From Seminavis robusta (Eukaryota > Bacillariophyta > Bacillariophyceae > Naviculales > Naviculaceae): DNA of 44,471 bases. Within the stretch, counting starts at the first letter, position 1. Every line of letters starts with the position of its first letter. The notes beneath the pieces are model-generated. The model was not told the origin of the DNA. It saw only the letters and a list, made by a program, of their open reading frames with translations, and searched no databases. Shown here piece after piece: positions 1 to 9,987 of the stretch. The translations under genes and the position numbers were made by a program. The stretch covers positions 1 through 44,471 of the forward strand of contig CAICTM010000873.1 in the NCBI GenBank assembly GCA_903772945.1, given 5' to 3'.

Positions 1-1378
1 ACCATGTACCCACCAGCCGCTTCCACCAACTTGTAGAGCTCATCGGTGGTGTAAGCGGGCTCGACGGTCATGTGCAGCAAAAAGTCCCACAAATGACGCT
101 TCCACTCGAGTGTGGAGATACGAACGCCCACCTCAATGTTGAATTCTCCATATCCGGATTGGAGAGGTGCAAACACGTTGAACGATCCTTGCTGCGTACC
201 AATGGAGCGGGTAAGATTTCGCAGATTCCATTCGGATGATCGATAATACTGGTACATATCCTTCAAGTTGATGGTGGTGTACTCGGCACAGAAATTCATA
301 TCATGGCCAATCCGGGAGGGACCAATGGTTTTGTTACAATTTGGGTGATTCTGTGGTGCCAGAAATAGGAAGAAAGATAATCCAACATTTGACATGAGAG
401 ATTCGATGAGAAGAAGTTACCAAAGAAAGAGTGACGGTCGCAACACCCAACCCAAAGCAATAGATCCAACAAACGACCATCCAAAAATCAATCAATCAAT
501 CCACGTACCCGTTATTCGCAAATGCCTGACGATCCAAGATGGCATCATTGAACCTGAGGAGTCCCTTTCTCTGATCCTTGGTGATCCACATGTGAGCAAT
601 ATCTCCTCGAGGCATGACCATGAGCTGAAATCCTCTCTCGATATCTTGCTCGTAGAGATTAAAGTCAATAAGATTGTACATGTAGGTCAGATTCTGGAAT
701 TCGGTATTGTTGGGATCTTTGAGTTCTTGTACAATGGGGAAGAATCCTTGCGCAATGGAATCATTTCCGTAACCTCTGTTTCTGGATGCTACCCAACTGA
801 CACCGGAGGGTACAAATTCTTCCAGAGGCTTATCAAACTTGATTCTCTTCAACTGAGGAGAGAGTCCTTCGACCAACTCATCGTGCTTCTCGACTTCTCG
901 GAGTGTGTACCCTCTCCAGTATGGTTTCACAACTCCATTCATGGTGTGCACTACGCCATTGCTTCCGGCCTGATTGGGATTCGTTACCTCGACCAAGTTG
1001 ACCAGGGCGTAGGGCTGTGAGATCTGGAGCGTCCCATTGAGCGTTACCAGCTCCGTGGTGAATTTGTCAAAGATCATCTGGTCCGAGAGTGCTTGGCTGG
1101 GCACAATCATGAGCTGAATGTTGGTCTTCAAATGATGGACCCAACCATCTCGGGACATGTACGTCGTAAAGACTTCATCTTTGGCAATGGCCTCGTTGGA
1201 AGGAGCAAAGACGGTGTATTGTTTCTTATTGTTATTCAACTCCAAATCCAAACCCGACAACTCCAAAGCAATCGCAAACTGGCTCAATTCTGGATTCGAC
1301 TATTACCTCCAACACCGTCGAGGCCGCGGAAACGCACAGCAAGAGTGCTGACGATAACAGCAGTCGAAGGCCAAGCAT
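1..1378 (-). CDS. FAS1 (fasciclin)-domain secreted protein, 3' end cut by window edge
   Basis: Two exons are visible, 1378-505 and 350-1, split by a 154-base intron (donor GTGGAT, acceptor CACAG) that joins in frame. The ATG at 1378 opens a signal peptide (MLGLRLLLSSALLLCVSAAS). The FAS1 domain follows with an H1-type box (YTVFAPSNEAI) and an H2-type box (NGVVHTMNGVVKPY). A second FAS1 unit begins at the left edge (LTRSIGTQQGSFNVFAPL). FAS1 proteins are extracellular or surface adhesion proteins; a role in adhesion or mucilage is inference. The signal-peptide frame and the FAS1 frame do not connect: around 1299-1303 one base too many (or two too few) separates TVLEVIV from SNPELSQFA, which together would form a normal FAS1 start. 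The C-terminus lies outside the window. Confidence 0.8.
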
Positions 1379-1392
1379 GGTCAACTGACTGA

Positions 1393-2933
1393 TGATGCTA
1401 CCTCTTTGTCTTTATTGGTATTAACAGTCCTCAGAGGAATCAATCCTATCCCTTCCTCTTACTTGCGCAAGCTCAATCGCAAGGGAAAGTAAGTGACAAA
1501 CCAGCAACGCAACAACAGCCTTTAGAAACAACAATCCTGGGTCGAGGACAGGGTTCACTTTTGCTTTTTCAACAGATCCACAGTCTCATTCAAAGATCTA
1601 AGGTGTCCCACCAACGCGCCCTTCAAGAAATCTCGGACAAAAGATGTGACCATGATAAATGACCTTACTTTGGATCTTTTTGGGCAGCGGGACAAGGCCA
1701 GCGGGAGTGAGCCTGCAAGCTGGCTTGGTCCTGCTAGCAACCTGACCAAACCAATGCCTTCATAATGGGTTGGTACCACCATGAAACAACCAAGCTCCAG
1801 CCCTGGAGCCCCCCGCTCCAGACCCATTTCTAGGTGATAGCCAGAGAACAACACCTTGGACCCTCCCTTGCCCTGCACCTGCACAGACCAACACCAGGCC
1901 CCACTCCTGGATAATCTCCTAGCCTGGCAAGTCCAAGACAACTCCTGTGCTGACTCCTGGACGTACATGCAATGTGCATCTCTGGACAAAGGCCAAGCAT
2001 TACACAAACACCATCTCCTGAACCATGAGAATCAGAACACGTGCCTTCCCTGACTCCCAGGCCAACTTCCCAGCCCACAGTACCAGGACACACATATTCC
2101 AGCTCCTAATTCCCTGCCCCAAATCTCCCTGCATTACACCTGGCCATAACCAACACTTGGACCTTCATCTGGCCCATTTCCTACCTAGCTAGACCTACCC
2201 TTCGACCAAAAACCAGCTAGCTGGTAGACAAGCTGGTCCATTTCCTTCCCTCTGAGTGGAGCCCATATTTTGCCTTCTCATAAAAGTTTCGCGTCCTGCC
2301 AGCTTTTGTACTCGCCACCGGTAGTGACAAGCATATAAACAGGGGGTGTCCAAGTATCTTCAGCCCTTTGTTGTGGTGGCATGGTTGGTCGTTCCTTAGG
2401 TTAGAGATTTATTGAAGTCTACTTTCTAGATTTCTGCCCCCCCTGGAGCCCCTCTGTTCTCTTCTCCAAGCTAACTGCTCAGTAAACTCTATCTACCGGT
2501 ACATGATCGGCCTCTTCTGGAAACAGTTTCTTCTGGAGGCACTTTGGCACTTCCTGGATTCCATCATCCCTTGCTCTCTCTTACACATCTCTAGCTAGCT
2601 AGATATGCACAGTTGCCCTTTTCTTGGAAGTGTGGTCCAAAGTCATACTAGCACTTTTTGCTAAAATCGTATGACTAGACTAGCTAGCTTAGTATGCTGA
2701 CAAAGCGGTTGATCAGATTGGGTTACCGGTAGCCCTACAAGCAAGCCAAATAACCCTAAATTAGTCCGATCGCCGTCCGTCAATGGAAATCGGTGGCTGC
2801 ATCGAACTTGCTTATTGTCGGTCGCACTGTCGCCTTCTCTTCGAAAGCACTGCATCCGCATGCTTCTATCCATGGGTTGTTGGTTGTCAACCTGTAGTAC
2901 GTAGTAGATCCCCCCAAGCTAAAAAGGCAGACG
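1393..2933. other. 1.5 kb without a recognisable gene; CCTGG-rich stretch, possible transposon remnant
   Basis: No reading frame here looks like a protein. From about 1680 to 2590 the plus strand is rich in CCTGG/CTCCTG words, and there is a TATAAA-like box at 2334 followed by a G-run. This resembles the promoter half of a solo LTR, but I could not find TG...CA ends or a target-site duplication. CTAGCTAGCTAG runs lie near 2590 and 2685, and TACCGGTA sits at 2494 and 2724. The last 200 bases should hold the uL13m promoter. Confidence 0.35.
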
Positions 2934-3611
2934 ATGGCGTTCCGTGGAAGAGCTTTACAGACATGTTGGCATCTTGTTGATGCCTCGGATCAAACGGTGG
3001 GGCGGTTGGCAAACCAAATAGCACCCATCTTGAAGGGCAAACATAAACCCACCTTTCTTCCCAACAAGGACATGGGCGATGTAGTGGTGATTGTCAATGC
3101 GGAAAAGGTCACTTTTTCAGGCAATAAATGGGATGACAAGCTCTTCAAATGGCATACTGGATATCCAGGTGGCCTCAAATCAAGACCGGCCAAAGCCATG
3201 CTCGAACGCAATCCAACCAAGATCTTGCGAAAAGCCATCTTGGGAATGCTCTACCGCAACAATCTACGGCAAAGCTATATGGAACCCCGTCTCAAGATTT
3301 ACGCTGGACCCACGCATCCCCACACGGCACAGCTTCCTGACGGAACGGATGTATTACCAAAGCACCCTCGAAAGAGATCTGGAAAATATCACTTTGGTTT
3401 GACCGCCTATGCAACCGCAGGTTCCTTCCAGGCAGGTCTGATGAAACCTCAGCCTTCTATGGGCAAAAACGTGAGGGTCGTGGAAGAAATCATTGATACA
3501 GACGAAGAAGTATTCATGGAAGAAGATTTCGAAGAGCTAGAAGATATGGAAACTGTGGACGTGGTACCGGATGGAGAAAAACTATCTGAGGACAAGAAAG
3601 AAACAAAGTAA
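2934..3611 (+). CDS. MRPL13: Mitochondrial large-subunit ribosomal protein L13 (uL13m)
   Basis: Single exon, 225 residues. The L13 family core runs from about residue 12 to 150: W..VDASDQTVGRLA near the start, GDVVVIVNAEKV with FSGNKW, the HTGYPGGLK segment, RKAILGMLYRNNLR, and LKIYAGPTHPHTAQ. These are the usual L13 landmarks. It has no cytosolic-type (RPL13A) features, and the bacterial-like core points to the mitochondrial subunit. Beyond residue 160 there is a roughly 60-residue tail, strongly acidic (EE, DE and ED runs) and absent from bacterial L13. The start is the first ATG in frame, with a short basic N-terminus (MAFRGRALQ) that may act as the import signal. The 3' end faces the next gene with only 45 bases between stop codons. 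Confidence 0.9.
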   Translation: MAFRGRALQTCWHLVDASDQTVGRLANQIAPILKGKHKPTFLPNKDMGDVVVIVNAEKVTFSGNKWDDKLFKWHTGYPGGLKSRPAKAMLERNPTKILRKAILGMLYRNNLRQSYMEPRLKIYAGPTHPHTAQLPDGTDVLPKHPRKRSGKYHFGLTAYATAGSFQAGLMKPQPSMGKNVRVVEEIIDTDEEVFMEEDFEELEDMETVDVVPDGEKLSEDKKETK

Positions 3612-3656
3612 CCTTTGAAAGTAGAAGCCATAGAGATTTGTTAAGCTGCACTTGTC

Positions 3657-5834
3657 CTAATCGTCCTTTGTCAGCTCTTTCAAATCCTCCTCCTGTCTGT
3701 CTTTTTCCATTTCGTTCGCAGTCTTGGAATTGTAGCTCAGTCCAAGGTCTCCCTGAACAAAGAGAGCTTCTTCGTACCTCGCTCGAGTGGCTTTGTGCCT
3801 GTTCCAAGCTTCAAACAGAGCTCGCGATCGCTCCAAGGCTGCATCGCGACCACTTTCACCATCGTCTTCGTCACCGCTCAAACCCGAGCGGTAGGGGATC
3901 TTGACGAGCTTGAAGCGGTCCTCTCGAGTGATGCCCCATGTTCGAACCACTTCAATGTCCAAGTCGCTGCCAGTAATGGGACCATTGGGATCTGGCACCA
4001 GATGATCCATTTCAACTCCATCCAACAAGAAATCACCGTAGCGACGGAAAAAGTCTTGGCGGTCCTCGTCGCTCATATACTCGTCTAGCAAAGGTCGAAC
4101 CGCTCCTAGATTGACAAGTCGTTCGACCTGTTCCGAGTAGGGCAAGTTCCAGAAGACCTTGTCAGTTTCACTCAAATCGTCTGGAGGGCCTTGCTGCAAA
4201 AGATTGTGCAAGAACAGATCAACCTTGGTCTCATCCTGGAGGCTGCTCCAGAAATCATCCGACTCTTCTTCAGTCTGAGGCGCGCTGGACAACAACGAAA
4301 TTCGGGTCTCTTCCATGTCAATCATACGCCGTTCCGTGTCAGAGACGAGAGTACCAACATACCGATCCAACCAAGCCTGATAGACAAAAGGAGTAGAGTA
4401 GAACCGTCAGAACCACATTAACAAAAAGCAAGCACAAACCGACGCCCCGTTTCCTTGTGGTGCACTACTTACCGAGAATCGCTGCTTCTCATTGTCGGGC
4501 CAACTGTCATAGGAAGCCCTTTGATTCTTGGCCCTCCACTCCTGTAATTCCTCCGTGAGCAATTGAATGGGATCCTTTTCCCTGCTCTTGGAGGAGGAAG
4601 TAAATGCCTCCTGTGGTCCATCCGAACTTGCCGGCGACGTCATGTCAATGTCCTTGAACGTTCTGTCTCCCAGTCCTCGGAGATTAGTCAGCAGCTCGTC
4701 AACAGATTCTGTTTTCCTTGTCTCGGTGGTCTCTTCTTCCTGTTGTTGGGTAGATGCCAATAGATCTGCCTCTTCTTCCATCATCAATCTCTCGTCCCGC
4801 TCTTGAGGGGTTTCATCCAATCTCGTCTCAGGGAAGAGAGTTTCTCGAATGGTCACAATATCCTGCCCTCGACTGAGCAAGCTAGGATCGGATCCTTCCA
4901 ACAGGGCATCCCAAGTAGCTTCGGACAATTCCAGAATATTGCGCGCAATCCAATGATCCAATGCCGTCGATGCACCTACGGTCCATTCGTTGTAAGGGAT
5001 TCCAGAGTTCTGTAGCATATGGCTCCACTGGAGCATGCCTTCCACCACACGAGGCTTGTTGTGCAGAATCGACGGTAAATCCGCATTGCGAATTCCACTG
5101 GTCGACTCATCCGAGGTATCTTCGCCATCCTCGTCATCATCTTGTGTCAGAGGAAGGCCATGTTGCTCCCAGTCTTTCATTTCCTCGGTGATATCTCTAC
5201 TCTTGAATCCTTCTTGTTTTGTATCTTCCGCTAGCAATTCATCCACAATTTTCAAAGCTTCCGTCTCACTCACATCTTGTGTCCTCATGACTTCGTACTG
5301 TTTGACAGCATAGACATACGCCTGGCTCAATTTGGCACTCTTTTGTCCCATGGCATAGTTTTCGGCAGGAGGTTGTACTCCCAGCAATCGTCTGTAGTAA
5401 TCTTCCGTGCTAGCCTTGTGCGTGACTCCTCGGTGCATGTACTTTTTGACAAGTCGTTCCGTGGGATGTTTGGGCAATCGGTGTTCAATCTGCTTTTGGT
5501 ACTTTTTTGGTATCCTTGGCGGTGGTGGAATGGGGGGATGCTGTTTGAGAATGAAATACTCTGCAGGATAATCTTGAACCTGTGTCCCTCGAATGATATC
5601 CTTGCGAAATCGATCCATGGCGACGCGAGGAGGGGAGACTCCTTGACCACCTTGTTGGCCTCGGCGAATGGCTTTCATGGCTGCTTCAATCTCATCCGTC
5701 GTTCGATAAATTCCCGTTTCCACTGCCTTTTCAATGTACTCGATAATGGGAGGAGGACGCTTCAGGATTCGCCGTTGTCCGTGGTTCGTCGTCACGGATC
5801 GACCTCCTTTCTGGAGGGCCAGAGTGCGATGCAT
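3657..5834 (-). CDS. Conserved-looking protein of unknown function, probably mitochondrial
   Basis: Two exons, 5834-4473 and 4376-3657, with a clean intron (donor GTAAGT, acceptor TATCAG, phase 0) and a joined length of 693 residues. I do not recognise the family. The N-terminus is basic, hydroxylated and free of acids (MHRTLALQKGGRSVTTNHGQ), like a mitochondrial presequence. Residues about 30-210 look ordered and rich in K/R/Y; the middle is acidic and Q/E-rich (about 240-420). The second exon has a folded-looking segment with WGITREDRFKLVKIPYRSG, then a charged helical tail. Its tail-to-tail pairing with a mitoribosomal protein gene and its basic presequence make a mitoribosome-associated factor possible, but that is inference. 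The ATG at 5834 is the first in frame. Confidence 0.75.
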
Positions 5835-8473
5835 CGTTCGTTTTTTTATGGCTCTTTGAGAAAGATGAAATCTTTTTTGTCAAAGGAGACGATATTTTTT
5901 CTTGCTGGCTTGCTGGCAAGCAGTTCTTCAGCCTCTCTTCCGGATTGATGTGGAATGCTCAAACAGCTTCGCCTCTACGTTACAATATCAGCACTAGAGT
6001 ACACTATGCTTTCTGCGTCGGCGGCTGGCTAGCTAGCTAGTAGACTAATGGAGCTCCCTTGACTTCATTGACCCTGTTGGAGGTTGACTTGTCTTGGTCT
6101 GGGGCTGTGAAGCGCCCTGGGTGAAAGAGGCAAATGTGCGATCGTGCTTTTAATTCCTCATCGATTCCATTCGGTAAATCGAATTTTACATCGGATCGAA
6201 TGATGAATGATCATTCAATCAAATGATCTTTTTGTGGATTGATAACGGGGTATTCCGAGTTCCGAGTACAGTCGTACTACTGGATGTGATACGTACTAGT
6301 AGTAGGGAAATTAGTTATCTACGCAGCCGCCGAGGGGCCATTCATCTTCATCGATCATCAATAATGCAGTCGCAGCGGATGTCTGAGTGGTCAAACGCTG
6401 GATGTCTCGCGGCTGTGGCTTCAAGCTTGTAAGCAAGTTCGCGTAGTGTGCTTCGGTACCGCTCTCCAGCTGGCTATCTACCGGTATCCAGGTACTTTAG
6501 TAAGAACTCCCCGTGGCAGTTAAGCGTTCGTGCTTGGTTGGAATAACTTGCGGCAGCGCTAACCAGACAAGGGGCTATCGTGCATGTTCGCGCTTCCAAG
6601 CAGCCTGGTTGCTACCATCACACCGGTATGAACAGCTTCTTATTTGGCTGGTTACCCTTCAGATAAGAAACCCTTGCCGAAATACCTATCTGTTGTTCGT
6701 CAAACCGACGCAACATCAACGACCGTCAAAAGATTCCGCGGAATCAGCCAAATTTGTGGCCATATGAGGGTCCATACCGTGGTGTCGGCATGCTTTTACT
6801 ATGTATTTTTGGTGTTTAGCTTTATTATTGTCTACAGCGCCAAGGTTTTATTATGCTAAGCGACTATTATGTGTAAACGTGCTGCCTCGGGTTGCCACCG
6901 ATGTCAGACCACTGCCCAATGGCGATGTTCCAAAGATCACTCATTCTCGCTTCAAAGGCAACCTCGCAAAAGAAAAAGAGAAGCACCCAAAAGATCAAAT
7001 TCCGTTGGTTTTCAGGCGGTATCTTGTTGTTTGCTATCTTGTTGTTTGGTTCGCTCGGCCGAGGCTAAGGTATACGTTTATATTATTTTGGAAGTGGAGG
7101 CAACTCATTGATACCGGTATATCAGCAATATGGTCCATCTATTGAAACAAGCAGAGTTTGTGAGGTCGTTTGATGCCAAAGATTTGATGTTCTTCAATAA
7201 GAAGAACCGACCAAAGAAGACGACATCTCTGATGTGGATTCTTCGTGCGAGTACTCAATCTTCTCAAGCAGATATATATGGTACAGGTAGTAGCGGAAGC
7301 AGAAATTCGTCGCTAAGACATGAACAGGTAATGGATATCTTGTCCGAGGTGTTGGAAGATGAGGGGGTAGAGGTTGCATTCGGGCAGGGCAAAATCCCTT
7401 GATACTGCGGAATATCTTGTTGGTTCCTCAAGTTGCGAGAGGGAGAGCAGCAACCAACACGGGATTCATTCAGATCATGCAAGGAGGAGGAATACTGTAC
7501 ATACGGATTTGGGTGGATCAGTGATGGTGAGATTCTTTGAAATCGATGATTGGTTCAAGGGACAACTATTTGACTGATTCTTCGGCGCACACACAAAACA
7601 AAGGAGCTACGCGCTACGAGAGCAGACCCAGGCCAGCAAGGGGCTGTCGGTGCTCAGACAATGGAGCCAGCAGTTCTTCTCTCTGGAGTCTCACTTTTCA
7701 ATTTGGGCGGCACACCCGCGTAGCACATCTGATATTGTATTCTGAGCAACAACTTGCTCACAATAGATACGAACTAAATGTTACAGAAAGTAGCCACAGC
7801 TAGGCGTGGAATCAAATCTGCTGGCTAGGATTGAAACAGTGAATGCACAAATCTATACCGAGCAGTGGGTTAGCATTGACATGGAATAGGCAGGCATTTT
7901 CGTTCACCCCGCTCTGAAATGGAACAGGATTATGATGCCAACAGGGTACTAGTACCGTATCGCTGGGTTCGTTTCTTCGATCCGGTGTAGATTGACAGAA
8001 GCCAAAGAGCGTGGCGTTGTACTGACCCTTGCCAAAGAAAAGATGTTTGACTCGAATCATCCCCCAAGTGACTTACTGGAAGAAGCCACTTTCTGATTAT
8101 TGCACCCACTTCTTTTGCCATTATGGCCAGAAGAATTTGTGGCACTGTTTACCTTCCACCTGTTATTGGAAGCACGTACACCCTGTGTTTGTGCATCAGC
8201 TTGGTCCTTGAATGTCTACTACTCTGAGTAAAATGTTCGAATGAATCATTCATAAGAGAATAATACATTGAAAAGCTGAGTATCCACCCACATACCAACT
8301 TGCTTGTACAACCAAAACGATTCGATTCATTAACTTTTAAAACTATAGAACCCATCGCAAAAAGTTGAAGCGTCAACTTGTTGCGTTGCCAACGACGCCA
8401 GGGCATAGCTATTATAACCCGACCATGACAGCCCAAGAGAGAACATGAACGACCCCCACTACCAGCACGCATG
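5835..8473. other. 2.6 kb intergenic region, no convincing gene
   Basis: Several short open frames occur (for example 7130-7402 plus and 7812-8060 minus), but none shows a recognisable domain, coherent splice sites or codon periodicity. The minus-strand frame at 7812-8060 has the most protein-like composition and could be a relic exon. A tRNA-like A-box word lies at about 6377. Palindromes TACCGGTA occur at 6479 and 7112, and a GCTAGCTAGCTAG run near 6030. The first few hundred bases should include the promoter of the gene starting at 5834. Confidence 0.4.
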
Positions 8474-9196
8474 TCATCTCGTTTCTGCCGTGTCTGCCTT
8501 TTTCTTCTTTGGAAGAAAGGTATTCTTATAGATACTCAGCGCCACTACGGAATCTGCATGACCAATCTGTCTGGCCAGATACCTTGATTGCCTACTGAGT
8601 ATGGCGGACGTGGATGCCAGAATGAACTCCCTTTGGGCATAGTCCATGCTCTGCTCCGCTACAATCTTGGTTTGAGCTCTGAGTATCGTCTCCTTGGCTC
8701 TATTTTGATCCTCCACCAGGCCAGGAAAAATGTAGCGCTCCAAGCCTCGTACAGAAGCAGTCGCCAAGGGTAGGCAAGATAGATCCCGGCTTTCAACGAC
8801 GCCAATGGACAATTCGTCATTGGGTGGCGACGAGTAGGTCTTCATAAAAGTAGTCAAGTACACACTGTGCTTTTCTTCGTCGGTGGTGTTGGCTAGCTTT
8901 TTGGAATCACGCTTGAAGGACTTGAAGTTCTTTTTGGTCCAGTACAGATTCTTTTTTTCTTCCTCCGTCAGCTCTGCACGGAGAGGTGCGTAGAAACACT
9001 TGACCTGGGATAATCTGGAGCCATCACTTCCATTCCCCAAGTCGATGGCCTTGTCCGGAAAGGAATCCTCCAACCAAAAGGAGACACTCTTTTTCTCGGG
9101 ATTTAACCTACTTGCTGCTTCCTCGTCAATCAGATTGATGGACGCTACTCCTCTGGGCGACTCCGGAAGCCCATCATGACAAGAGGAAGGCGGCAT
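8474..9196 (-). CDS. Hypothetical protein, about 240 residues
   Basis: The first ATG in the long open frame is at 9196; the frame itself stays open to about 9259, where a TAG stands. A short upstream 5' exon is possible, so the start is uncertain. No family is recognised. The sequence has a serine/proline-rich N-terminus, then VSFWLEDSFPDKAIDLG, a charged EEEKKNLYWTKKNFKSFKRD segment, and a helical half with RGLERYIFPGLVEDQNRAKE and many Ala/Arg/Gln residues. That 'RGLE + aromatic + Arg/Gln helix' arrangement recurs in diatom predicted proteins as I remember them, but I can attach no function. There is no signal peptide or membrane segment. The C-terminus is a lysine run (LPKKKKADTAETR), a possible nuclear localisation signal. 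Confidence 0.65.
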   Translation of the reverse strand: MPPSSCHDGLPESPRGVASINLIDEEAASRLNPEKKSVSFWLEDSFPDKAIDLGNGSDGSRLSQVKCFYAPLRAELTEEEKKNLYWTKKNFKSFKRDSKKLANTTDEEKHSVYLTTFMKTYSSPPNDELSIGVVESRDLSCLPLATASVRGLERYIFPGLVEDQNRAKETILRAQTKIVAEQSMDYAQREFILASTSAILSRQSRYLARQIGHADSVVALSIYKNTFLPKKKKADTAETR

Positions 9197-9250
9197 GGGA
9201 CTGGATTGGTAGCCACCACTGTTCGATACCCCACTCTCACCTCTCACCAC

Positions 9251-9987
9251 GGGGAATGGCTAATGGGACCAACTTCTCTCAATTCTTACTATTAATAGTC
9301 AGCGAAAGGTTTTGCAAAGGCGTAGATGTTGGATGAATTACAGCACAGTGATGCCTGTGATACATCGCACCTCTAGAGCTATTAGCAGTACTCGAGTAGG
9401 GTAGAGATGGTTTATGCTTCGTCGAGTTGACTTCTTCTTTTGGCCGCTATGTGACAAGGTTTCGGCGGTCCCTTTGAAAAGAGGGATGTCCCGGCGGTGG
9501 TCATCTTTCTCAGACAATTAGCCCTGTCCCTAAGTAAGACCTGCAAACGTGTCCTTTTTGGACTGTCTTGGTTGGAGGGCAACGGTGTGCCGGTACCTGG
9601 TACCTGGTACCAGGTACAGTACCACTACATGAATGACATGCCGGCACGTAGCAGAGCTAGCTCTAGCTAGTAGAGCTCTTTGAATAAAACCAACTTGTGG
9701 GGTCTTTGTCGGATGTCAATGTCATGATGTTTCAAGTTTCAAGAGACAAGAAATCACGAGCTTGGGGAACGAGGATGGCACAATCCTTTCGCGCTAGCCA
9801 ATTCCACGACCCACGATAATGCTACCTTCAGATCCCTTCCATCCGCGGTGATTGACTATTAGGTTTCGAGAGGCAATGCATGAAGCCTCTCAGTTGTAGG
9901 AATATGAGGTGTCACTATTGTTTAGCTGCTGGCCGCTAGCAATGTCAAAATGTCGCACTTCTTTCTTTTGTCTTCCCGCTGTTCCCA
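9251..9987. other. Intergenic region between two minus-strand genes
   Basis: It should contain the 3' flank of the 1630-residue protein gene and the promoter of the hypothetical protein to its left. A cluster of overlapping GGTACC words lies at 9592-9623 and a CTAGCTCTAGCTAGTAGAGCTC palindromic run near 9655. Nothing gene-like is seen. Confidence 0.5.
9592..9623. repeat. GGTACCT short tandem/palindromic cluster
   Basis: Three GGTACC palindromes in direct succession, spaced 7 bases apart, followed by AGGTACAGTACC. The whole stretch can fold back on itself. Its function is unknown. It belongs to the same family of GTAC-centred palindromes found across the intergenic DNA of this window. Confidence 0.7.

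Noticed and set aside
394..1020. 208-residue plus-strand open frame
   Set aside because: It lies antisense to the FAS1 exon and crosses its intron; the composition is that of a shadow frame.
1555..2007. 150-residue minus-strand open frame
   Set aside because: It is rich in Trp, Cys, Arg and Gly from the CCTGG repeats and has no domain; a composition artefact.
6372..6462. Possible tRNA-Leu/Ser gene or tRNA-derived SINE (GTCTGAGTGGTCAAAC box-A-like word, AGTTCGCG box-B-like word)
   Set aside because: The acceptor, anticodon and T stems cannot be paired convincingly and the T-loop lacks GTTCRA. A covariance-model search would decide it.
7130..7402. 90-residue plus-strand open frame
   Set aside because: It starts within AT-rich DNA, has no recognisable features and an opposite-strand frame of similar length overlaps it.
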